Shown: piece by piece, positions 21,501-36,500 of the stretch
How the letters are laid out: every line of letters starts with the position of its first letter
Position numbering within the stretch: the first letter of the stretch is position 1
Source of the DNA: Hordeum vulgare subsp. vulgare
Taxonomy: Eukaryota; Streptophyta; Magnoliopsida; Poales; Poaceae
Assembly: GCF_904849725.1 (NCBI RefSeq)
Contig: NC_058520.1
Span: forward strand, 322,597,186 to 322,661,185
Length of the DNA stretch: 64,000 nt
Reading direction: 5' to 3'
The notes under the pieces: model-generated
What the model was told of the DNA's origin: nothing
The model's database searches: none
What the model saw: only the letters and a program-made list of their open reading frames with translations
Program-made: the position numbers and the translations under genes

Positions 21501-24500
21501 TAATTAACCCAACAATGACATAATTAGCCCATTTAGCTCCAAAATACCATAATAAGCTCAAAATGGCACAAGAACCTTGGTTAGCTCATGAATATTATAT
21601 ACTTAGCTTGTTTTTCTCTAAAATGACATAATTAGCCCATTTAGCTCAAAAAAGACATAATTAGGTAATTTATCTCCAACACGAGGAGAAGAGGAGAAGA
21701 AATAGGCAAAATGAAAAGAAAGAAGAAGAAGAGATGAAGAAGAAGAGAAGAAGGAGGAGGAGGAGGAGGAGGACGAGGAGGAGGAGAAGGCCAAGGACCT
21801 TCTATCCTTCTCCTCCTCCTCCTTCTCCTCCTCCTCCTCCTCCTTCTTGATTTCTTCTTCTTCTCCTCCTCCTCCTCTTTCTTCTCCTATTTCATATTAT
21901 CCTTGCTTTAATTAACCCAACAATGACATAATTAGCCCATTTAGCTCCAAAATACCATAATAAGCTCAAAATGGCATAAGAACCTTGGTTAGCTCATGAA
22001 TATTATATACTTAGCTTGTTTTCCTCTAAAATGACATAATTGGAATATTTAGCTCAAAAAAGACATAATTAGGTAATTTAGCTCCAACAAGAGGAGAAGA
22101 GGAGAAGAAATAGGCAAAATGAAAAGAAAGAAGAAGAAGAGATGAAGAAGAAGAGAAGAAGGAGGAGGAGGAGGAGGAGGAGAAGGCCAAGGACCTTCTA
22201 TCCTTCTCCTCCCCCTCCTCCTTCTTCTTGATTTCTTCTTCTTCTCCTCCTCCTCCTCTTTCTTCTCCTCTTTCATATTATCCTTGCTTTAATTAACCCA
22301 ACAATGACATAATTAGCCCATTTAGCTCCAAAATACCATAATAAGCTCAAAATGATATAAGAACCTTGGTTAGCTCATGAATATTATATACTTAGCTTGT
22401 TTTTCTCTAAAATGACATAATTAGCCCATTTAGCTCAAAAAAGACATAATTAGGTAATTTAGCTCCAACAAGAGGAGAAGAGGAGAAGAAATAGGCAAAA
22501 TGAAAAGAAAGAAGAAGAAGAGATGAAGAAGAAGAGAAGAAGGAGGAGGAGGAGGAGGAGCAGGCCAAGGACCTTCTATCCTTCTCCTCCTCCTCCTCCT
22601 CCTTCTTGATTTCTTGTTCTTCTCCTCCTCCTCCTCCTCTTTCTTCTCCTCTTTCATATTATCCTTGCTTTAATTAACCCAACGATGACATAATTAGCCC
22701 ATTTAGCTCCAAAATACCATAATAAGCTCAAAATGGCATAAGAACCTTGGTTAGCTCATGAATATTATATACTTGGCTTGTTTTTCCCTAAAATGACATA
22801 ATTAGCCCATTTAGCTCAAAAAAGACATAATTAGGTAATTTATCTCCAACAAGAGGAGAAGAGGAGAAGAAATAGGCAAAATGAAAAGAAAGAAGAAGAA
22901 GAGATGAAGAAGAAGAGAAGGAGGAGGAGGAGGAGGAGGAGGAGAAGGCCAAGGACCTTCTATCCTTCTCCTCCTCCTCCTTCTCCTCCTCCTCCTCCTT
23001 CTTCTTGATTTCTTCTTCTTCTCCTCCTCCTCCTCTTTATTCTCCTCTTTCATATTATCCTTGCTTTAATTAACCCAACAATGACATAATTAGCCGATTT
23101 AGCTCCAAAATACCATAATAAGCTCAAAATGGCATAAGAACCTTGGTTAGCTATGAATATTATATACTTAGCTTGTTTTTCTCTAAAATGACATAATTAG
23201 CCCATTTAGCTCTAAAAAGACATAATTAGGTAATTTAGCTCCAACAAGAGGAGAAGAGGAGAAGAAATAGGCAAAATGAAAAGAAAGAAGAAGAAGAGAT
23301 GAAGAAGAATAGAAGAAGGAGGAGGAGGAGGAGGAGGAGGAGAAGGCCAAGGACCTTCTATCCTTCTGCTCCTCCTCCTCCTTCTTCTTGATTTCTTATT
23401 CTTCTCCTCCTCCTCCTCTTTCTTCTCCTCTTTCATATTATCCTTGCTTTAATTAACCCAACAATGACATAATTAGCCCATTTAGCTCCAAAATACCATA
23501 ATAAGCTCAAAATGGCATAAGAACCTTGGTTAGCTATGAATATTATATACTTAGCTTGTTTTTCTCTAAAAGGACATAATTAGCCCATTTAGCTCAAAAA
23601 AGACATAATTAGGTAATTTAGCTCCAACAAGAGGAAAAGAGGAGAAGAAATAGGCAAAATTAAAAGAAAGAAGAAGAAGAGATGAAGAAGAAGAGAAGAA
23701 GGAGGAGGAGGAGGAGGAGGAGAAGGCCAAGGACCTTCTATCCTTCTCCTGCTCCTCCTTCTCCTCCTCCTCCTCCTTCTTCTTGATTTCTTCTTCTTCT
23801 CCTCCTCCTCCTCTTTCTTCTCCTCTTTCATATTATCCTTGCTTTAATTAACCCAACAATGACATAATTAGCCCATTTAGCTCCAAAATAACATAATAAG
23901 CTCAAAATGGCATAAGAACCTTGGTTAGCTCATGAATATTATATACTTGGCTTGTTTTTCTCAAAAATGACATAATTAGCCCATTTAGCTCAAAAAAGAC
24001 ATAATTAGGTAATTTAGCTCCAACAAGAGGAGAAGAGGAGAAGAAATAGGCAAAATGAAAAGAAAGAAGAAGAAGAGATGAAGAAGAATAGAAGAAGGAG
24101 GAGGAGGAGGAGGAGGAGGAGGAGGAGAAGGCCAAGGACCTTCTATCCTTCTCCTCCTCCTCCTTCTCCTCCCCCTCCTCCTTCTTCTTGATTTCTTCTT
24201 CTTCTCCTCCTCCTCCTCTTTCTTCTTCTCTTTCATATTATCCTTGCTTTAATTAACCCAACAATGACATAATTATCCCATTTAGCTCCAAAATACCATA
24301 ATAAGCTCAAAATGGCATAAGAACCTTTGTTAGCTCATGAATATTATATACTTAGCTTGTTTTTCTCTAAAATGACATAATTAGCCCATTTAGCTCAAAA
24401 AAGACATAATTAGGTAATTTCGCTCCAACAAGAGGAGAATAGGAGAAGAAATAGGCAAAATGAAAAGAAAGAAGAAGAAGAGATGAAGAAGAAGAGAAGA

Positions 24501-27500
24501 AGGACGAGGAGGAGGAGGAGGAGGAGGAGAAGGCCAAGGACCTTCTATCCTTCTCCTCCTCCTCCTTCTCCTCCTCCTCCTCCTTCTTCTTGATTTCTAC
24601 TTCTTCTCCTCCTCCTCCTCCTCTTTCTTCTCCTCTTTCGTATTATCCTTGCTTTAATTAACCCAACAATGACATAATTAGCCCATTTAGCTCCAAAATA
24701 CCATAATAAGCTCAAAATGGCATAAGAACCTTGGTTAGCTCATGAATATTATATACTTAGCTTGTTTTTCTCTAAAATGACATAATTAGCCCATTTAGCT
24801 CAAAAAAGACATAATTAGGTAATTTAGCTCCAACAAGTGGAGAAGAGGAGAAGAAATAGGCAAAATGAAAAGAAAGAAGAAGAAGAGATGAAGAAGAAGA
24901 GAAGAAGGAGGAGGAGGAGGAGGAGGAGGAGGAGGAGGAGGAGGAGGAGATGGCCAAGGACCTTCTATCCTTCTCCTCCTCCTCCTTCTCCTCCCCCTCC
25001 TCCTTCTTCTTGATTTCTTCTTCTTCTCCTCCTCCTCCTCTTTCTTCTCCTCTTTCATATTATCCTTGCTTTAATTAACCCAACAATGACATAATTAGCC
25101 CATTTAGCTCCAAAATACCATAATAAGCTCAAAATGGCATAAGAACCTTGGTTAGCTCATGAATATTATATACTTAGCTTGTTTTTCTCTAAAATGACAT
25201 AATTAGCCCATTTAGCTCAAAAAAGACATAATTAGGTAATTTAGCTCCAACAAGAGGAGAATAGGAGAAGAAATAGGCAAAATGAAAAGAAAGAAGAAGA
25301 AGAGATGAAGAAGAAGAGAAGAAGGAGGAGCAGGAGGAGGAGGAGGAGGAGGAGGAGAAGGCCAAGGACCTTCTATCCTTCTCCTCCTCCTCCTTCTCCT
25401 CCTCCTCCTCCTTCTTCTTGATTTCTTCTTCTTCTCCTCCTCCTCCTCCTCTTCCTTCTCCTCTTTCATATTATCCTTGCTTTAATTAACCCAACAATGA
25501 CATAATTAGCCCATTTAGCTCCAAAATACCATAATAAGCTCAAAATGGCATAAGAACCTTGGTTAGCTCATGAATATTATATACTTGGCTTGTTTTTCTC
25601 TAAAATGACATAATTAGCCCATTTAGCTCAAAAAAGACATAATTAGGTAATTTAGCTCCAACAAGAGGAGAATAGGAGAAGAAATAGGCAAAATGAAAAG
25701 AAAGAAGAAGAAGAGATGAAGAAGAAGAGAAGAAGGAGGAGGAGGAGGAGGAGGAGGAGGAGGAGGAGAAGGCCAAGGACCTTCTATCCTACTCCTCCTC
25801 CTCCTTCTCCTCCCCCTCCTCCTTCTTCTTGATTTATTCTTCTTCTCATCCTCCTCCTCTTTCTTCTCCTCTTTCATATTATCCTTGCTTTAATTAACCC
25901 AGCAATGACATAATTAGCCCATTTAGCTCCAAAATACCATAATAAGCTCAAAATGGCATAAGAACCTTGGTTAGCTCATGAATATTATATACTTAGCTTG
26001 TTTTTCTCTAAAATGACATAATTAGCCCATTTAGCTCAAAAAAGACATAATTAGGTAATTTAGCTCCAACAAGTGGAGAAGAGGAGAAGAAATAGGCAAA
26101 ATGAAAAGAAAGAAGAAGAAGAGATGAAGAAGAAGAGAAGAAGGAGGAGGAGGAGGAGGAGGAGGAGGAGGAGAAGGCCAAGGACCTTCTATCCTTCTCC
26201 TCCTCCTCCTTCTCCTCCCCCTACTCCTTCTTCTTGATTTCTTCTTCTTCTCCTCCTCCTCCTCTTTCTTCTCCTCTTTCATATTATCCTTGCTTTAATT
26301 AACCCAACAATGACATAATTAGCCCATTTAGCTCCAAAATACCATAATAAGCTCAAAATGGCATAAGAACCTTGGTTAGCTCATGAATATTATATACTTA
26401 GCTTGTTTTTCTCTAAAATGACATAATTAGCCCATTTAGCTCAAAAAAGACATAATTAGGTAATTTCGCTCCAACAAGAGGAGAATAGGAGAAGAAATAG
26501 GCAAAATGAAAAGAAAGAAGAAGAAGAGATGAAGAAGAAGAGAAGAAGGAGGAGGAGGAGGAGGAGGAGGAGGAGAAGGCCAAGGACCTTCTATCCTTCT
26601 CCTCCTCCTCCTTCTCCTTCTTCATGATTTCTACTTCTTCTCCTCCTCCTCCTCCTCTTTCTTCTCCTCTTTCGTATTATCCTTGCTTTAATTAACCCAA
26701 CAATGACATAATTAGCCCATTTAGCTCCAAAATACCATAATAAGCTCAAAATGGCATAAGAACCTTGGTTAGCTCATGAATATTATATACTTAGCTTATT
26801 TTTCTCTAAAATGACATAATTAGCCCATTTAGCTCAAAAAAGACATAATTAGGTAATTTAGCTCCAACAAGAGGAGAAGAGGAGAAGAAATAGGCAAAAT
26901 GAAAAGAAAGAAGAAGAAGAGATGAAGAAGAAGAGAAGAAGGAGGAGGAGGAGGAGGAGGAGGAGGAGGAGGAGGAGAAGGCCAAGGACCTTCTATCCTT
27001 CTCCTCCTCCTCCTTCTCCTCCCCCTCCTCCTTCTTCTTGATTTCTTCTTCTTCTCCTCCTCCTCCTCTTTCTTCTCCTCTTTCATATTATCCTTTCTTT
27101 AATTAACCCAACAATGACATAATTAGCCCATTTAGCTCCAAAATACCATAATAAGCTCAAAATGGCATAAGAACCTTGGTTAGCTCATGAATATTATATA
27201 CTTAGCTTGTTTTTCTCTAAAATGACATAATTAGCCCATTTAGCTCAAAAAAGACATAATTAGGTAATTTAGCTCCAACAAGAGGAGAAGAGGAGAAGAA
27301 ATAGGCAAAATGAAAAGAAAGAAGAAGAAGAGATGAAGAAGAAGAGAAGAAGGAGGAGGAGGAGGAGGAGGAGGAGAAGGCCAAGGGCCTTCTATCCTTC
27401 TCCTCCTCCTCCTTCTCCTCCTCCTCCTCCTTCTTGATTTCTTCTTCTTCTCCTCCTCCTCCTCTTTCTTCTCCTATTTCATATTATCCTTGCTTTAATT

Positions 27501-30500
27501 AACCCAACAATGACATAATTAGCCCATTTAGCTCCAAAATACCATAATAAGCTCAAAATGGCATAAGAACCTTGGTTAGCTCATGAATATTATATACTTA
27601 TCTTGTTTTCCTATAAAATGACATAATTGGAATATTTAGCTCAAAAAAGACATAATTAGGTAATTTAGCTACAACAAGAGGAGAAGAGGAGAAGAAATAG
27701 GCAAAATGAAAAGAGAGAAGAAGAACAGATGAAGAAGAAGAGAAGAAGGAGGAGGAGGAGGAGGAGGAAGAGGAGGAGAAGGCCAAGGACCTTCTATCCT
27801 TCTCCTCCTCCTCCTTCTCCTCCTCCTCCTCCTTCTTCTTGATTTCTTCTTCTTCTCCTCCTCCTCCTCTTTCTTCTCCTCTTTCATATTATCCTTGCTT
27901 TAATTAACCCAACAATGACATAATTAGCCCATTTAGCTCCAAAATACCATAATAAGCTCAAAATGGCATAATAACCTTGGTTAGCTCATGAATATTATAT
28001 ACTTAGCTTGTTTTTCTCTAAAATGACATAATTAGCCCATTTAGCTCAAAAAAGTCATAATTAGGTAATTTAGCTCCAACAAGAGGAGAAGAGGAGAAGA
28101 AATAGGCAAAATGAAAAGAAAGAAGAAGAAGAGATGAAGAAGAAGAGAAGAAGGAGGAGGAGGAGGAGGAGAAGGCCAAGGACCTTCTATCCTTCTCCTC
28201 CTCCTCCTTCTCCTCCTCCTCCTCCTCCTTCTTGATTTCTTGTTCTTCTCCTCCTCCTCGTCCTCTTTCTTCTCCTCTTTCATATTATCCTTGCTCTAAT
28301 TAACCCAACAATGACATAATTAGCCCATTTAGCTCCAAAATACCATAATAAGCTCAAAATGGCATAAGAACCTTGGTTAGCTCATGAATATTATATACTT
28401 GGCTTGTTTTTCTCTAAAATGACAAAATTAGCCCATTTAGCTCAAAAAAGACATAATTAGGTAATTTATCTCCAACAAGAGGAGAAGAGGAGAAGAAATA
28501 GGCAAAATGAAAAGAAAGAAGAAGAAGAGATGAAGAAGAAGAGAAGAAGGAGGAGGAGGGGGAGGAGGAGAAGGCCAAGGACCTTCTATCCTTTTCCTCC
28601 TCCTCCTTCTTCTCGATTTCTGCTTCTTCTCCTCCTCCTCCTCTTTCTTCTCCTCTTTCATATTATCCTTGCTTTAATTAACCCAACAATGACATAATTA
28701 GCCGATTTAGCTCCAAAATACCATAATAAGCTCAAAATGGCATAAGAACCTTGGTTAGCTATGAATATTATATACTTAGCTTGTTTTTCTCTAAAATGGC
28801 ATAATTAGCCCATTTAGCTCAAAAAAGACATAATTAGGTAATTTAGCTCCAACAAGAGGAGAAGAGGAGAAGAAATAGGCAAAATGAAAAGAAAGAAGAA
28901 GAAGAGATGAAGAAGAAGAGAAGAAGGAGGAGGAGAAGGCCAAGGACCTTCTATCCTTCTCCTCCTCCTCCTTCTCCTCCTCCTCCTCCTTCTTCTTGAT
29001 TTCTTCTTCTTCTCCTCCTCCTCCTCTTTCTTCTCCTCTTTCATATTATCCTTGCTTTAATTAACCCAACAATGACATAATTAGCCCATTTAGCACCAAA
29101 ATACCATAATAAGCTCAAAATGGCATAAGAACCTTGGTTAGCTATGAATATATATACTTAGTTTGTTTTTCTCTAAAATGACATAATTAGCCGATTTAGC
29201 TCAAAAAAGACATAATTAGGTAATTTAGCTCCAACAAGAGAAGAGGAGAAGAAATAGGCAAAATGAAAAGAAAGAAGAAGAAGAGATGAAGAAGAAGAGA
29301 AGAAGGAGGAGGAGGAGGAGGAGGAGGAGAAGGCCAAGGACCTTCTATCCTTCACCTGCTCCTCCTTCTCCTCCTCCTCCTTCTTCTTCTTGAATTCTTC
29401 TTCTACTACTCCTCCTCCTCTTTCTTCTCCTCTTTCATATTATCCTTGCTTTAAATAACCCAACAATGACATAATTAGCCCATTTAGCTCCAAAATAACA
29501 TAATAAGCTCAAAATGGCATAAGAACCTTGGTTAGCTCATGAATATTATATACTTAGCTTGTTTTTCTCTAAAATGACATAATTAGCCCATTTAGCTCAA
29601 AAAAGACATAATTAGGTAATTTAGCTCCAACAAGAGGAGAATAGGAGAAGAAATAGGCAAAATGAAAAGAAAGAAGAAGAAGAGATGAAGAAGAAGAGAA
29701 GAAGGAGGAGGAGGAGGAGGAGGAGGAGAAGGCCAAGGACCTTCTATCCTTCTCCTCCTCCTCCTTCTCCTCCTCCTCCTCCTTCTTCTTGATTTCTTCT
29801 TCTTCTCCTCCTCCTCCTCCTCTTCCTTCTCCTCTTTCATATTATCCTTGCTTTAATTAACCCAACAATGACATAATTAGCCCATTTAGCTCCAAAATAC
29901 CATAATAAGCTCAAAATGGCATAAGAACCTTGGTTAGCTCATGAATATTATATACTTGGCTTGTTTTTCTCTAAAATGACATAATTAGCCCATTTAGCTC
30001 AAAAAAGACATAATTAGGTAATTTAGCTCCAACAAGAGGAGAATAGGAGAAGAAATAGGCAAAATGAAAAGAAAGAAGAAGAAGAGATGAAGAAGAAGAG
30101 AAGAAGGAGGAGGAGGAGGAGGAGGAGAAGGCCAAGGACCTTCTATCCTTCTCCTCCTCCCCCTTCTCCTCCCCCTCCTCCTTCTTCTTGATTTCTTCTT
30201 CTTCTCCTCCTCCTCCTCTTTCTTCTCCTCTTTCATATTATCCTTGCTTTAATTAACCCAACAATGACATAATTAGCCCATTTAGCTCCAAAATACCATA
30301 ATAAGCTCAAAATGGCATAAGAACCTTGGTTAGCTCATGAATATTATATACTTAGCTTGTTTTTCTCTAAAATGACATAATTAGCCCATTTAGCTCAAAA
30401 AATACATAATTAGGTAATTTAGCTCCAACAAGAGGAGAAGAGGAGAAGAAATAGGCAAAATGAAAAGAAAGAAGATGAAGAGATGAAGAAGAAGAGAAGA

Positions 30501-33500
30501 AGGAGGAGGAGGAGGAGGAGGAGAAGGCCAAGGACCTTCTATCCTTCTCCTCCTCCTCCTTCTCCTTCTCCTCCTCCTTCTTCTTGATTTCTTCTACTTC
30601 TCCTCCTCCTCCTCCTCTTTCTTCTCCTCTTTCATATTATCCTTGCTTTAATTAACCCAACAATGACATAATTAGCCCATTTAGCTCCAAAATACCATAA
30701 TAAGCTCAAAATGGCATAAGAACCTTGGTTAGCTCATGAATATTATATACTTGGCTTGTTTTTCTCTAAAATGACATAATTAGCCCATTTAGCTCAAAAA
30801 AGACATAATTAGGTAATTTAGCTCCAACAAGAGGAGAAGAGGAGAAGAAATAGGCAAAATGAAAAGAAAGAAGAAGAAGAGATGAAGAAGAAGAGAAGAA
30901 GGAGGAGGAGGAGGAGGAGGAGAAGGCCAAGGACCTTCTATCCTTCTCCTCCTCCTCCTTCTCCTCCTCCTCCTCCTTCTTGATTTCTTCTTCTTCTCCT
31001 CCTCCTCCTCTTTCTTGTCCTCTTTCATATTATCCTTGCTTTAATTAACCCAACAATGACATAATTAGCCGATTTAGCTCCAAAATACCATAATAAGCTC
31101 AAAATGGCATAAGAACCTTGGTTAGCTATGAATATTATATACTTAGCTTGTTTTTCTCTAAAAGGACATAATTAGCCCATTTAGCTCAAAAAAGACATAA
31201 TTAGGTAATTTAGCTCCAACAAGAGGAGAAGAGGAGAAGAAATAGGCAAAATGAAAAGAAAGAAGAAGAAGAGATGAAGAAGAAGAGAAGAAGGAGGAGG
31301 AGGAGGAGGAGGAGAAGGCCAAGGACCTTCTATCCTTCTCCTCCTCCTCCTTCTCCTCCTCCTCCTCCTTCTTCTTGATTTCTTTTTCTTCTCCTCCTCC
31401 TCCTCCTCTTTCTTCTCCTCTTTCATATTATCCTTGCTTTAATTAACCCAACAATGACATAATTAGCCCATTTAGCTCCAAAATAACATAATAAGCTCAA
31501 AATGGCATAAGAACCTTGGTTAGCTCATGAATATTATATACTTGGCTTGTTTTTCTCTAAAATGACATAATTAGCCCATTTAGCTCAAAAAATACATAAC
31601 TAGGTAATTTAGCTCCAACAAGAGGAGAAGAGGAGAAGAAATAGGCAAAATGAAAAGAAAGAAGAAGAAGAGATGAAGAAAAAGAGAAGAAGGAGGAGGA
31701 GGAGGAGGAGGAGGAGGAGAAGGCCAAGGACCTTCTATCCTTCTCCTCCTCCTCCTTCTCCTCCTCCTCCTCCTTCTTCTTGATTTCTTCTTCTTCTCCT
31801 CCTCCTCCTCTTTCTTCTCCTCTTTCATATTATCCTTGCTTTAATTAACCCAACAATGACATAATTAGCCGATTTTGCTCCAAAATACCATAATAATCTC
31901 AAAATGACATAAGAACCTTGGTTAGCTATGAATATTATATACTTAGCTTGTTTTTCTCTAAAATGACATAATTAGCCCATTTAGCTCAAAAAAGACATAA
32001 TTAGGTAATTTAGCTCCAACAAGAGGAGAAGAGGAGAAGAAATAGGCAAAATGAAAAGAAAGAAGAAGAAGAGATGAAGAAGAAGAGAAGAAGGAGGAGG
32101 AGGAGGAGGAGGAGGAGGAGAAGGCCAAGGACCTTCTATCCTTCTCCACCTCCTCCTTCTCCTCCTCCTCCTCCTTCTTCTTGATTTCTTCTTCTTCTCC
32201 TCCTCCTCCTCTTTCTTCTCCTCTTTCATATTATCCTTGTTTTAATTAACCGAACAATGACATAATTAGCCCATTTAGCTCCAAAATACCATAATAAGCT
32301 CAAAATGGCATAAGAACCTTGGTTAGCTATGAATATTATATACTTAGCTTGTTTTTCTCTAAAATGACATAATTAGCCCATTTAGCTCAAAAAAGACATA
32401 ATTAGGTAATTTAGCTCCAACAAGAGGAGAAGAGGGGAAGAAATAGGCAAAATGAAAAGAAAGAAGAAGAAGAGATGAAGAAGAAGAGAAGAAGGAGGAG
32501 GAGGAGGAGGAGGAGGAGGAGGAGAAGGCCAAGGACCTTCTATCCTTCTCCTCCTCCTCCTTCTCCTCCTCCTCCTCCTTCTTCTTGATTTCTTCTTCTT
32601 CTCCTCCTCCTCCTCTTTCTTCTCCTCTTTCATATTATCCTTGCTTTGATTAACCCAACAATGACATAATTAGCCCATTTAGCTCCAAAATAACATAATA
32701 AGCTCAAAATGGCATAAGAACCTTGGTTAGCTCATGAATATTATATACTTAGCTTGTTTTTCTCTAAAATGACATAATTAGCCCATTTAGCTCAAAAAAG
32801 ACATAATTAGGTAATTTAGCTCCAACAAGAGGAGAAGAGGAGAAGAAATAGGCAAAATGAAAAGAAAGAAGAAGAAGAGATGAAGAAGAAGAGAAGAAGA
32901 AGGAGGAGGAGGAGGAGCAGCAGGAGGAGGAGGAAAAGGCCAAGGACCTTCTATCCTTCTCCTCCTCCTCCTTCTCGTCCTCCTCCTCCTTCTTCTTGAT
33001 TTCTTCTTCTTCTCCTCCTCCTCCTCTTTCTTCTCCTCTTTCATATTATCCTTGCTTTAATTAACCCAACAATGACATAATTAGCCCATTTAGCTCCAAA
33101 ATACCATAATAAGCTCAGAATGGCATAAGAACCTTGGTTAGCTCATGAATATTATGTACTTGGCTTGTTTTTCTCTAAAATGACATAATTAGCCCATTTA
33201 GCTCAAAAAAGACATAATTAGGTAATTTAGCTCCAACAAGAGGAGAAGAGGAGAAGAAATAGGCAAAATGAAAAGAAAGAAGAAGAAGAGATGAAGAAGA
33301 AGAGAAGAACGCGGAGGAGGAGGAGGAGGAGGAGGAGGAGAAGGCCAAGGACCTTCTATCCTTCTCCTCCTCCTCCTTCTCGTCCTCCTCCTCCTTCTTC
33401 TTGATTTCTTCTTCTTCTCCTCCTCCTCCTCTTTCTTCTCCTCTTTCATATTATCCTTGCTTTAATTAACCCAACAATGACATAATTAGCAGATTTAGCT

Positions 33501-33597
33501 CCAAAATACCATAATAAGCTCAAAATGGCATAAGAACCTTGGTTAGCTATGAATATTATATACTTAGCTTGTTTTTCTCTAAAATGACATAATTAGC

Positions 33598-36500
33598 CCA
33601 TTTAGCTCAAAAAAGACATAATTAGGTAATTTAGCTCCAACAAGAGGAGAAGAGGAGAAGAAATAGGCAAAATGAAAAGAAAGAAGAAGAAGAGATGAAG
33701 AAGAAGAGAAGAAGGAGGAGGAGGAGGAGGAGGAGAAGGCCAATGACCTTCTATCCTTCTCCTCCTCCTCCTTCTCCTCCTCCTCCTCCTTCTTGATTTC
33801 TTCTTCTCCTCCTCCTCCTCTTTCTTCTCCTCTTTCATATTATCCTTGCTTTAATTAACCCAACAATGACATAATTAGCCGATTTTGCTCCAAAATACCA
33901 TAATAATCTCAAAATGACATAAGAACCTTGGTTAGCTATGAATATTATATACTTAGCTTGTTTTTCTCTAAAATGACATAATTAGCCCATTTAGCTCAAA
34001 AAAGACATAATTAGGTAATTTAGCTCCAACAAGAGGAGAAGAGGAGAAGAAATAGGCAAAATGAAAAGAAAGAAGAAGAAGAGATGAAGAAGAAGAGAAG
34101 AAGAAGGAGGAGGAGGAGGAGGAGGAGGAGGAGAAGGCCAAGGACCTTCTATCCTTCTCCTCCTCCTCCTTCTCCTCCTCCTCCTCCTCCTTCTTGATTT
34201 CTTTTTCTTCTCCTCCTCCTCCTCCTCTTTCTTCTCCTCTTTCATATTATCCTTGCTTTAATTAACCCAACAATGACATAATTAGCCCATTTAGCTCCAA
34301 AATAACATAATAAGCTCAAAATGGCATAAGAACCTTGGTTAGCTCATGAATATTATATACTTGGCTTGTTTTTCTCTAAAATGACATAATTAGCCCATTT
34401 AGCTCAAAAAATACATAACTAGGTAATTTAGCTCCAACAAGAGGAGAAGAGGAGAAGAAATAGGCAAAATGAAAAGAAAGAAGAAGAAGAGATGAAGAAA
34501 AAGAGAAGAAGGAGGAGGAGGAGGAGAAGGCCAAGGACCTTCTATCCTTCTCCTCCTCCTCCTTCTCCTCCTCCTCCTCCTTCTTCTTGATTTCTTCTTC
34601 TTCTCCTCCTCCTCCTCTTTCTTCTCCACTTTCATATTATCCTTGCTTTAATTAACCCAACAATGACATAATTAGCAGATTTAGCTCCAAAATACCATAA
34701 TAAGCTCAAAATGGCATAAGAACCTTGGTTAGCTATGAATATTATATACTTAGCTTGTTTTTCTCTAAAATGACATAATTAGCCCGTTTAGCTCAAAAAA
34801 GACATAATTAGGTAATTTAGCTCCAACAAGAGGAGAAGAGGAGAAGAAATAGGCAAAATGAAAAGAAAGAAGAAGAAGAGATGAAGAAGAAGAGAAGAAG
34901 GAGGAGGAGGAGGAGGAGGAGAAGGCCAATGACCTTCTATCCTTCTCCTCCTCCTCCTTCTCCTCCTCCTCCTCCTTCTTCTTGATTTCTTCTTCTCCTC
35001 CTCCTCCTCTTTCTTCTCCTCTTTCATATTATCCTTGCTTTAATTAACCCAACAATGACATAATTAGCCGATTTTGCTCCAAAATACCATAATAAGCTCA
35101 AAATGACATAAGAACCTTGGTTAGCTATGAATATTATATACTTAGCTTGTTTTTCTCTAAAATGACATAATTAGCCCATTTAGCTCAAAAAAGACATAAT
35201 TAGGTAATTTAGCTCCAACAAGAGGAGAAGAGGAGAAGAAATAGGCAAAATGAAAAGAAAGAAGAAGAAGAGATGAAGAAGAAGAGAAGAAGAAGGAGGA
35301 GGAGGAGGAGGAGGAGGAGGAGAAGGCCAAGGACCTTCTATCCTTCTCCTCCTCCTCCTTCTCCTCCTCCTCCTCCTCCTTCTTGATTTCTTTTTCTTCT
35401 CCTCCTCCTCCTCCTCTTTCTTCTCCTCTTTCATATTATCCTTGCTTTAATTAACCCAACAATGACATAATTAGCCCATTTAGCTCCAAAATAACATAAT
35501 AAGCTCAAAATGGCATAAGAACCTTGGTTAGCTCATGAATATTATATACTTGGCTTGTTTTTCTCTAAAATGACATAATTAGCCCATTTAGCTCAAAAAA
35601 TACATAACTAGGTAATTTAGCTCCAACAAGAGGAGAAGAGGAGAAGAAATAGGCAAAATGAAAAGAAAGAAGAAGAAGAGATGAAGAAAAAGAGAAGAAG
35701 GAGGAGGAGGAGGAGAAGGCCAAGGACCTTCTATCCTTCTCCTCCTCCTCCTTCTCCTCCTCCTCCTCCTTCTTCTTGATTTCTTCTTCTTCTCCTCCTC
35801 CTCCTCTTTCTTCTCCTCTTTCATATTATCCTTGCTTTAATTAACCCAACAATGACATAATTAGCAGATTTAGCTCCAAAATACCATAATAAGCTCAAAA
35901 TGGCATAAGAACCTTGGTTAGCTATGAATATTATATACTTAGCTTGTTTTTCTCTAAAATGACATAATTAGCCCATTTAGCTCAAAAAAGACATAATTAG
36001 GTAATTTAGCTCCAACAAGAGGAGAAGAGGAGAAGAAATAGGCAAAATGAAAAGAAAGAAGAAGAAGAGATGAAGAAGAAGAGAAGAAGGAGGAGGAGGA
36101 GGAGGAGGAGAAGGCCAATGACCTTCTATCCTTCTCCTCCTCCTCCTTCTCCTCCTCCTCCTCCTTCTTCTTGATTTCTTCTTCTCCTCCTCCTCCTCTT
36201 TCTTCTCCTCTTTCATATTATCCTTGCTTTAATTAACCCAACAATGACATAATTAGCCGATTTTGCTCCAAAATACCATAATAAGCTCAAAATGACATAA
36301 GAACCTTGGTTAGCTATGAATATTATATACTTAGCTTGTTTTTCTCTAAAATGACATAATTAGCCCATTTAGCTCAAAAAAGACATAATTAGGTAATTTA
36401 GCTCCAACAAGAGGAGAAGAGGAGAAGAAATAGGCAAAATGAAAAGAAAGAAGAAGAAGAGATGAAGAAGAAGAGAAGAAGAAGGAGGAGGAGGAGGAGG

